From Candidatus Gastranaerophilales bacterium (lineage in GTDB: Bacteria > Cyanobacteriota > Vampirovibrionia > Gastranaerophilales > Gastranaerophilaceae): a stretch of 10,320 nucleotides of DNA. Shown piece after piece: positions 6,263-10,320 of the stretch. Each line of letters opens with the position of its first letter. Positions within the stretch are counted from its first letter, which is position 1. The notes under the pieces are model-generated. The model had not been told where the DNA came from. It worked only from the letters and a program-made list of their open reading frames with translations, and did no database searches. The stretch is from assembly GCA_947628355.1 (NCBI GenBank), contig CANQZO010000055.1:1-10320 (forward strand), given 5' to 3'. Made by a program: the position numbers and the translations under genes.

Positions 6263-6499
6263 TTATCTGTTTGTATGAACAGTGCCTAAAGCACTTCTTC
6301 TTACAACTTGGCTTTCATCTTCTTCAACGGTTAACATACCTCTGTCATCAATATGTTCTCTTTGAGGTACATAATTGCGCTGGTTTTCAACATCGCTTTT
6401 TATACCGTTAAAAAAGTTACTGATTGGGTCAAACCAATGATTTTGAGAAGCATATACAATAATTGCAATAAGACAAATCCAAAAAAATAATTTATTCAT
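6263..6499 (-). CDS. 78-aa single-pass membrane protein, function unknown
   Basis: The frame can be opened at a GTG at 6514, but I choose the ATG at 6499 because GAGGTGG sits just before it and would otherwise be inside the coding sequence. The protein starts MNKLFFWICLIAIIVYASQN. Residues 4-17 form a membrane anchor or uncleaved signal, followed by about 60 polar residues (QREHIDDRGMLTVEEDESQ) with no recognisable domain and a basic RR near the end. The topology would leave a soluble tail outside the cytoplasm. It is the promoter-proximal gene of an operon with the SGNH protein and hemW. The tight nine-base gap to the SGNH gene suggests the two work together. I do not recognise a family. Confidence 0.65.
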   Translation of the reverse strand: MNKLFFWICLIAIIVYASQNHWFDPISNFFNGIKSDVENQRNYVPQREHIDDRGMLTVEEDESQVVRRSALGTVHTNR

Positions 6500-6522
6500 A
6501 AAACCACCTCGCACTAATCTTG

Positions 6523-6542
6523 ATAATATAAGGTTATATTAT
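6523..6542. repeat. Perfect inverted repeat in a divergent promoter region
   Basis: ATAATATAA-GG-TTATATTAT: two perfect nine-base arms around a two-base spacer. It lies between the 78-aa gene and rimI and covers the candidate -10 of the minus-strand promoter, so an operator role is possible. All arm bases are A or T, so chance occurrence in this genome cannot be dismissed. Confidence 0.45.
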
Positions 6543-6559
6543 TTTTCAATGCTTGTCAA
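6533..6559 (-). promoter_or_regulatory. Candidate promoter for the 78-aa/SGNH/hemW operon
   Basis: A consensus TTGACA (6554-6559, minus strand) is followed after 15 bases by TATAAC (6533-6538). The spacer is shorter than the preferred 16-18. The -10 lies in the 6523-6542 palindrome. A leader of about 28 bases carries GAGGTGG before the ATG at 6499. Confidence 0.4.
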
Positions 6560-6578
6560 ACCGTATTAATTATTAAAA

Positions 6579-6607
6579 TTGTATCTTTGAATATTATTTG
6601 ATAAAAT
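6579..6607 (+). promoter_or_regulatory. Candidate promoter for rimI-bioY
   Basis: TTGTAT (6579-6584), a 17-base spacer ending in TGA, and TAAAAT (6602-6607), which together make an extended -10. The predicted start falls at the first G of the GGAG ribosome site (6614-6617), leaving a very short leader, so the true promoter may be slightly upstream. Confidence 0.35.
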
Positions 6608-6626
6608 TTAATTGGAGTAAAATTTA

Positions 6627-7151
6627 ATGAATAAATTTACCGTTGAAAAAATGCGGACAGATGATGTTGGCGAGGTTTATAATATTGAAGCAATTATACA
6701 CCCTAATCATCACTGGTCAAAAGAGTCTTTTTATAATGAGCTGGCAAATAATCTTGCACGTTATTGGTGTATAAAGGATTATAATAAAAAAATATGCGCA
6801 TATATAGGATATTGGATGATATTTGAAGAAGCGCATATAACAACGCTTGGAGTCCACCCTGATTTCAGACGTCTTCAGCTTGCTCAATCCCTGTTGATAA
6901 AAACAATTGAAGACTGCTACGGCGAAATGATAAAATATATGACTCTGGAAGTACGTGAAAGTAACATTCCGGCAATAAGTTTGTATGAAAAATTTTTATT
7001 TGAATCAATAGGGGTGCGAAAAAATTACTACCAGGATAACGGTGAAAACGCTATAATTATGTTTACCCAAAATATCTGGTATGATAAATTTAAAGATAAT
7101 TTTAAAATAATAAAAGAAAATATAAATAAGGTTGATATAGCTTATGCTTAA
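6627..7151 (+). CDS. rimI: RimI-type GNAT N-acetyltransferase (ribosomal protein bS18 alanine acetyltransferase)
   Basis: A 174-residue GNAT-fold enzyme that transfers acetyl from acetyl-CoA to a protein N-terminus; in RimI this is Ala1 of ribosomal protein S18. The N-terminal HHWSKESFYNEL (28-39) corresponds to the substrate-side W-S/T-xxxF-xxEL of RimI. Motif A is TTLGVHPDFRRLQLAQSLL (72-90). LEVRESN (107-113) and AISLYEKF (116-123) supply E108 and Y120, matching the E103/Y115 catalytic pair described for Salmonella RimI with identical 12-residue spacing. NYYQDNGENAIIM near the end is very like cyanobacterial RimI. One oddity: the acetyl-CoA loop R-x-x-G-x-G/A reads R81-R-L-Q84-L-A86, so the usual glycine is glutamine. 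The C-terminal 25 residues are an extra Lys-rich tail. It overlaps bioY by eight bases. Another GNAT function cannot be excluded. Confidence 0.82.
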   Translation: MNKFTVEKMRTDDVGEVYNIEAIIHPNHHWSKESFYNELANNLARYWCIKDYNKKICAYIGYWMIFEEAHITTLGVHPDFRRLQLAQSLLIKTIEDCYGEMIKYMTLEVRESNIPAISLYEKFLFESIGVRKNYYQDNGENAIIMFTQNIWYDKFKDNFKIIKENINKVDIAYA

Positions 7152-7785
7152 TAAACGTGTAAAAGAGGGAATAAAGCAATTTCACAGTGAGAACAGAAAA
7201 ATAAAATTCTGCCTCGGTACAATTGCACTTATTTGTTTATGCGTACTTTTATTAATAATATCAACATTTACACAAATAAAGATAAACTTTAATTTGCCGG
7301 AGAGCTGTATTGGTAACTATTTAAAATTTGAATATATCCCGCAGATACCAATAGTCATATTTATTGCAGGATTAATGGGAGAAGCCTGCGGATTTTTAGC
7401 GGTTTTAATATATATATTAATGGGGTTAACTCCGTGGTTTCCCGTTTTTGCACTTGGAGGAGGGCTTTCTTACATATTCCAATTTAATTTTGGGTATATT
7501 TTTGCATATTTATTTGCTGTTATATTATGTTCGAGAGAAATTAATAAGGGAAATTCCATTAAACATATAATATTTGCTGTTTTATACGGAATTCTTACCG
7601 TTCATGTTTTAGGAACTTTATATATGATTATTATTGCTTTAATAAGACATGAAAGTTTTGATTTTATTGCAAATTGGATATATTATCAATCACTATCAAA
7701 AATATTATATGACTTCGTATTCGGTATACTGGCTTTAATAATGGCAAAAGGATGCCGTAAAATTTTATGGCTTATTATGGGTTAA
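7144..7785 (+). CDS. bioY: BioY family biotin transporter (ECF S-component)
   Basis: A 213-residue inner-membrane protein with about six hydrophobic segments (near 22-44, 64-78, 80-94, 111-130, 140-164 and 185-202). The BioY hallmark region is present: YIPQIPIVIFIAGLMGEACG (64-83), an LIYILMGL segment, then PVFALGGGLSYIFQFNFGYI (100-119). The IPQIP and FALGGG wording matches the cyanobacterial branch of BioY. BioY captures biotin and normally works with an energy-coupling module of EcfA/A'/T, although solitary BioY proteins can function. No ecf or other biotin gene is in the window. The first 20 residues are a basic cytosolic extension. Translation probably depends on rimI, because the ATG lies eight bases before the end of that gene. 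The 3' end overlaps yggT by four bases. Confidence 0.85.
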   Translation: MLNKRVKEGIKQFHSENRKIKFCLGTIALICLCVLLLIISTFTQIKINFNLPESCIGNYLKFEYIPQIPIVIFIAGLMGEACGFLAVLIYILMGLTPWFPVFALGGGLSYIFQFNFGYIFAYLFAVILCSREINKGNSIKHIIFAVLYGILTVHVLGTLYMIIIALIRHESFDFIANWIYYQSLSKILYDFVFGILALIMAKGCRKILWLIMG

Positions 7786-8045
7786 AGTCCAAATTGTAAT
7801 AATGCCGTTATTATTAATTTCTCAATTATCTGTAAAATAATAATAGCAATCAAAGGTGAAATATCAAGCATACCAATAGGCGGAATAACCGCTTTAAAAG
7901 GTGTCATAATCATATCATAAACTCTTACTAAAGAGGCTAAAGGCTCTTTTCGAGTATCAAATATCGGTATCCAGCTTAATAAAACCACTATAATAATTAT
8001 CAAATATACTATTCTAAAAGTGATTGAAACGAAATATGAAATCAT
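7782..8045 (-). CDS. yggT: YggT family integral membrane protein
   Basis: An 87-residue protein forming a single YggT unit. An N-terminal hydrophobic helix (about 5-25) ends in the family's LLSWIP motif (22-27). A re-entrant or amphipathic middle follows with YDMIMTPFKAVIPPIG (43-58), and DISPLIAIIILQII (61-74) opens the second helix. Members are linked to osmotic stress tolerance, cell division (near ftsZ/sepF in Gram-positives) and, in cyanobacteria and chloroplasts (CCB3/Ycf19 relatives), to cytochrome or nucleoid organisation; the molecular role is unsettled. AAAGGA lies about seven bases before the ATG and overlaps the end of mtnP, which is 11 bases upstream, so the two form an operon. 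It meets bioY tail to tail with shared stop bases (TTAA). Confidence 0.9.
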   Translation of the reverse strand: MISYFVSITFRIVYLIIIIVVLLSWIPIFDTRKEPLASLVRVYDMIMTPFKAVIPPIGMLDISPLIAIIILQIIEKLIITALLQFGL

Positions 8046-8056
8046 TACATGTTCCT

Positions 8057-8866
8057 TTATGACGTATGTGAAGTGTTATAACATTCGCAATTATTTCGTT
8101 CAATAGGTGTATTTTCTATAATAGCGAGTAATAATTCTTTTAATCTGCTTATATTTGATTTAAAAACTTGAATAACCTCTTGATGAGTAACAGGCGGAAC
8201 ATCACCTACTAAGCCTGCATCGTAATCTGTTATTAAAGCAATGGTAACAGGGCACATATCAAGTTCATGAACAAGATGTACCTCGGGATACTGGCTCATA
8301 TTAATAACTTCCCAGCCTTGATTTGTAAAGAATTTTGATTCTGATTTTGTTGTAAATCTCGGACCGTTTATAACAACAACTGTTCCTGTTTCATGAACGG
8401 TAATGCCGAGTTTTTTTGCCTGCTCAATAGCTATTTGTCTTAATTCGGGACAATAAGGGTCAGCTGCAGAAGGATGAACACAGTTAGGACCTTCAAAAAA
8501 TGTGTTTTTTCTGCCGTCTGTCCAATCAACAAACTGATCGCAAATAACAAAGTCGCCGGGTTTTACGTGTTTTTGCAAACTTCCTGCTGCGCAAGGAGAT
8601 ATAACCCTTGTAACTCCTAAAGATTTTAATGCCCAAACATTAGCCCTATAATTTACCAAGTGAGGTAAAAATCTGTGATTTTTACCGTGGCGGGGAATAA
8701 ATGCCACTTTTTTTCCGAATAATTCCCCTATCGTTATAGGGTCGGAGGGTTCTCCGTAGGGTGTATTTACCGTTATTTCATCATAAGGCATACCCGATTC
8801 TTCAAAAAAACTGTAAAATCCGCTCCCGCCTATTATACCTATCTGTGCTTGATTTTTCTCACTCAT
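8057..8866 (-). CDS. mtnP: S-methyl-5'-thioadenosine phosphorylase
   Basis: A 269-residue phosphorylase of the trimeric PNP/MTAP family. It splits methylthioadenosine with phosphate into adenine and methylthioribose-1-phosphate, clearing the by-product of polyamine and other SAM-using pathways. Landmarks are the phosphate loop IGIIGGSGFY (9-18), RHGKNH (59-64), YRANVWALKSLGV (73-85), AAGSL (93-97), GDFVICDQFVDWT (104-116), NGPRFTTKSES (167-177) and M190 in VINMSQYPEV. TDYDAG (213-218) carries D214 and D216, the pair that recognises the 6-amino group; true PNPs have Asn there. Start chosen at 8866: AGGAG lies seven to eight bases upstream, and the 16-residue upstream extension (MHFFYVK...) has no family match. 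Methylthioinosine phosphorylase is the main alternative. It is followed by yggT. Confidence 0.88.
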   Translation of the reverse strand: MSEKNQAQIGIIGGSGFYSFFEESGMPYDEITVNTPYGEPSDPITIGELFGKKVAFIPRHGKNHRFLPHLVNYRANVWALKSLGVTRVISPCAAGSLQKHVKPGDFVICDQFVDWTDGRKNTFFEGPNCVHPSAADPYCPELRQIAIEQAKKLGITVHETGTVVVINGPRFTTKSESKFFTNQGWEVINMSQYPEVHLVHELDMCPVTIALITDYDAGLVGDVPPVTHQEVIQVFKSNISRLKELLLAIIENTPIERNNCECYNTSHTS

Positions 8867-8891
8867 ATTTTTTCTCCTAAATGACAGGAAT

Positions 8892-8900
8892 ATTTTAACA
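8892..8900 (-). promoter_or_regulatory. Candidate extended -10 promoter for mtnP-yggT
   Basis: Minus-strand TG-T-TAAAAT (8900-8892), with a start near 8885 and a leader of about 19 bases containing AGGAG. There is no good -35; that position falls in the T-run of the upstream terminator. Because the terminator separates mtnP from the pilin genes, a local promoter is expected. Confidence 0.4.
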
Positions 8901-8914
8901 TAAAAAAAATGCAT

Positions 8915-8945
8915 AAAAAAACCGCTCTTAAATGAGCGGTTTTTT
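8915..8945 (-). terminator. Rho-independent terminator after the pilin-like genes
   Basis: CCGCTC (8922-8927) pairs perfectly with GAGCGG (8934-8939) around the six-base loop TTAAAT. The stem is flanked by seven A (8915-8921) and six T (8940-8945), so it would also work in the opposite direction. It starts three bases after the stop of the pilin-like gene at 8948, which makes it that operon's terminator. It is the clearest terminator in the window. Confidence 0.9.
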
Positions 8946-8947
8946 AT

Positions 8948-9547
8948 TTATTCTTGAGTTTTTTTCATTTGAATTGAATCTGTATCTTCAAGTAAATCAT
9001 TTTCGTAATCGTAATTATCTTCGTCGCTGGTACCTGTATCAATTTTACCGTCATAAGATATACGAATTTTTAACCCCTCTTCTGTTCTGCCGCGCTTTCC
9101 TGCAACAGTTCTGAATTCACTTTCACTGATAGGACGATCAACATAAATTTCACGGGTTCTGGTTCCCGATTTCAAGTCAAATACTTTACCCTCAAGCCCC
9201 CAAAACCTTATGCCGTCAGTTGTGATAAAATTAGGATGTTCGTAAGAAGACGTATTCTCGCAATCAACATTTCCTGCCACATTTAATGCGGATGCTATAG
9301 AATTACAAAAATCACTGTCACCAACATTTTCATCAGCCCAATATGCTGCAGAATTTGCTGCAACCGAATATACAGTTGAGTCCATTGCGTTTGCTACGGC
9401 ACTTTGCATATCATATAATGCTTTTTTGTAATATACTTTATCTTTATCAGGTCGTACATTATCAATAACAGGAATTAAAATAGCTAAAAGTACGGCTATT
9501 ATTGCTAAAGTAACCAATGCTTCCGAAAGAGTAAATGCTTTTTTCAT
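8948..9547 (-). CDS. Type IV pilin-like / pseudopilin protein, copy 1
   Basis: A 199-residue protein with a class III signal: MKKA|FTLSEALVTLAIIAVL, with the conserved Glu at +5 and a continuous hydrophobic helix to about residue 28. Prepilin peptidase should cleave after A4 (alanine at -1 instead of the usual glycine) and N-methylate F5. The globular part has C81 and C96 (C-x14-C, a likely disulfide loop), then PNFITTDGIRFWGLE (105-119). The acidic end has SYDGK (164-168) and DEDNYDYENDL (175-185), reminiscent of calcium-binding ends of type II pseudopilins; that likeness is inference. It is a paralogue of the next gene upstream, with all of these landmarks shared. AAGGA lies about seven bases before the ATG. 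It could belong to a type IV pilus, a type II secretion pseudopilus or a DNA-uptake filament; no assembly genes are visible. Confidence 0.85.
   Translation of the reverse strand: MKKAFTLSEALVTLAIIAVLLAILIPVIDNVRPDKDKVYYKKALYDMQSAVANAMDSTVYSVAANSAAYWADENVGDSDFCNSIASALNVAGNVDCENTSSYEHPNFITTDGIRFWGLEGKVFDLKSGTRTREIYVDRPISESEFRTVAGKRGRTEEGLKIRISYDGKIDTGTSDEDNYDYENDLLEDTDSIQMKKTQE
9198..9235. repeat. 38-base segment conserved with 9849-9886 in the paralogous pilin gene
   Basis: Bases 9198-9235 and 9849-9886 match at 35 of 38 positions without gaps. They encode the shared PNFITTDG-[I/L]-RFWG stretch. The DNA identity here is well above that of the rest of the two genes, pointing to strong constraint, recent duplication or gene conversion. 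Confidence 0.8.
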
Positions 9548-9595
9548 TATTTATTCCTTATCTTCACATTTTTATTAAATAATCTATATACTATG

Positions 9596-9604
9596 ATAAT
9601 ACCA
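9596..9604 (-). promoter_or_regulatory. Candidate extended -10 promoter for pilin-like copy 1
   Basis: Minus-strand TG-G-TATTAT (9604-9596), with the -35 position poorly matched (TTGAAA is only 14 bases away). A leader of about 42 bases would result. No terminator is visible between the two pilin-like genes, so copy 1 may also be transcribed from the promoter of copy 2. Confidence 0.35.
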
Positions 9605-9637
9605 CAAATTGATATTTTCAACTCGTTTTATATTTTT

Positions 9638-10207
9638 TTAATATTGAGCAACTAAGTTTTTTTCATATTCATATTTATCTTCATCCGGTATTGATACTTT
9701 TCCGTCATATCTTATAGTCAATGCCAATCCCGGAACTTTATGATTTTCATCTCTCGGTTTCGTTAGTTTGTCGTTCTTTAATTCATTATTAGAAAATTTT
9801 CTGTCAAAATAAACGGTTATCTCGGGCTCGGTGAATTCTTGTTCAAATCCCCAAAATCTTAAGCCGTCAGTTGTAATAAAATTAGGTGATTTGTAACTGG
9901 AGGATGATGAATCACCACCACCGCAGGATGTCTTACCGGAAGTGTTTATGAAATTAACGAAGTAAGAACATATGTTTAGCCCTTTTAAATATAGCGGTCT
10001 TCCGGTTTCTTCATAAACATTATTGGCAACCACATCCAAATCCATTATTTTACTCATTGCCCCTTGTATTGTTTGCAGTCCTTTTTTATAGTAAATAGGA
10101 TCCTTTTCGGGTCTTGTATTATTTAACACCGGTATTGTAACTGCCATAACAATACCTAATATAGTAAGAGTTACCAAAACTTCAGCTAAAGTAAATGCTT
10201 TTTTCAT
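9638..10207 (-). CDS. Type IV pilin-like / pseudopilin protein, copy 2
   Basis: A 189-residue paralogue of copy 1, 90 bases upstream of it. The class III signal is MKKA|FTLAEVLVTLTILGIV, again with Ala at -1 and Glu at +5, followed by PVLNNTRPEKDPIYYKKGLQ (copy 1 has PVIDNVRPDKDKVYYKKALY). C80 and C95 keep the same C-x14-C spacing. A Gly/Ser-rich run (96-104) precedes SPNFITTDGLRFWGFE (107-122). The end carries RYDGK (166-170) and DEDKYEYEKNL (175-185). Copy 1 extends beyond this by an extra acidic/basic tail. A strong AGGAGG (10211-10216) precedes the ATG, with a short three-base spacing. The likely role is a minor pilin or pseudopilin subunit exposed in the envelope. The paralogues may pair in the same filament tip. 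No pilus motor or peptidase gene is in view. Confidence 0.85.
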   Translation of the reverse strand: MKKAFTLAEVLVTLTILGIVMAVTIPVLNNTRPEKDPIYYKKGLQTIQGAMSKIMDLDVVANNVYEETGRPLYLKGLNICSYFVNFINTSGKTSCGGGDSSSSSYKSPNFITTDGLRFWGFEQEFTEPEITVYFDRKFSNNELKNDKLTKPRDENHKVPGLALTIRYDGKVSIPDEDKYEYEKNLVAQY

Positions 10208-10243
10208 ATTCCTCCTATTTTGTTTTTATTTGAATATAAAATA

Positions 10244-10272
10244 ATAATATAATTATTTACGCTTTATTTCAA
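10244..10272 (-). promoter_or_regulatory. Promoter of the pilin-like operon
   Basis: Minus-strand TTGAAA (10267-10272), an exact 17-base spacer and TATTAT (10244-10249); each box is one mismatch from the sigma-70 consensus. The start would be near 10237, giving a leader of about 30 bases with AGGAGG. It is back to back with the plus-strand promoter at 10289-10317. Confidence 0.55.
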
Positions 10273-10288
10273 CTTTTTTAATATATAC

Positions 10289-10317
10289 TTGATATAAATT
10301 TTTTAGGTGTATATAAT
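10289..10317 (+). promoter_or_regulatory. Strong sigma-70-type promoter reading off the right edge
   Basis: TTGATA (10289-10294), a 17-base spacer and a perfect TATAAT (10312-10317) on the plus strand. This is the best promoter match in the window. It points to an unseen gene starting to the right and divergent from the pilin-like pair. Confidence 0.55.
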
Positions 10318-10320
10318 TCA

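Noticed and set aside
7793..7815. TAATAA-TGCCG-TTATTA hairpin just after bioY as a terminator.
   Set aside because: The stem is almost all A/T, no clean T-run follows on either strand, and it encodes the conserved end of YggT.
8867..8914. 16-residue upstream extension of MtnP.
   Set aside because: AGGAG lies correctly before the ATG at 8866, and the extension does not resemble the family; the sequence serves as promoter and leader.
8932..9114. 60-codon plus-strand frame starting in the terminator.
   Set aside because: It begins within a terminator hairpin and is otherwise antisense to the pilin-like gene, with no ribosome site.

Overview
The window looks like a chromosomal segment from an AT-rich, gut-type, non-photosynthetic relative of the cyanobacteria (Vampirovibrionia / 'Melainabacteria', most like Gastranaerophilales). 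This lineage is an inference. It rests on the very cyanobacterial N-terminus of ClpC at the left edge, on RimI and BioY proteins with cyanobacterial wording (for example the YYQDNGE segment of RimI and the FALGGG segment of BioY), and on two KKA|FTL-type pilin-like proteins of a style I associate with that group. I see no phage, transposon, CRISPR array, tRNA or rRNA.

Layout, left to right. (1) Positions 1-1487, minus strand: two translationally coupled TPR proteins, the first exported, run toward clpC, whose first 73 codons lie in the window. (2) 1488-1722 is a 235-base AT-rich divergent region with several dyads, in front of a small plus-strand Cro/C1-type regulator (1723-1953). (3) 1943-3516, minus strand: tatD followed by tlyA, coupled by a 1-base overlap; tlyA ends in a hairpin that looks like a terminator lying inside the regulator gene. 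(4) 3587-4270, plus strand: an unrecognised 227-aa membrane protein with a His/Asp-rich segment. (5) 4260-6499, minus strand: an operon of a 78-aa membrane-anchored protein, an SGNH-type hydrolase with a glycan-cluster-like N-terminus, and hemW. (6) 6627-7785, plus strand: overlapping rimI and bioY. (7) 7782-8866, minus strand: mtnP then yggT. (8) 8948-10207, minus strand: two tandem paralogous type IV pilin-like genes, ending in a clear Rho-independent terminator. A strong promoter divergent from them fires off the right edge.

Most of the window is housekeeping: proteolysis, rRNA methylation, nuclease/quality control, heme delivery, ribosomal protein acetylation, biotin uptake and methylthioadenosine salvage. 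Packing is very tight. Same-strand neighbours overlap by 1, 4 or 8 bases, and all three convergent gene pairs overlap tail to tail by 4-11 bases. The parts least explained by known families are the paired pilin-like proteins, the 227-aa membrane protein, the SGNH/small-membrane-protein pair and the TPR pair. I found no convincing complete new defence or mobile system.
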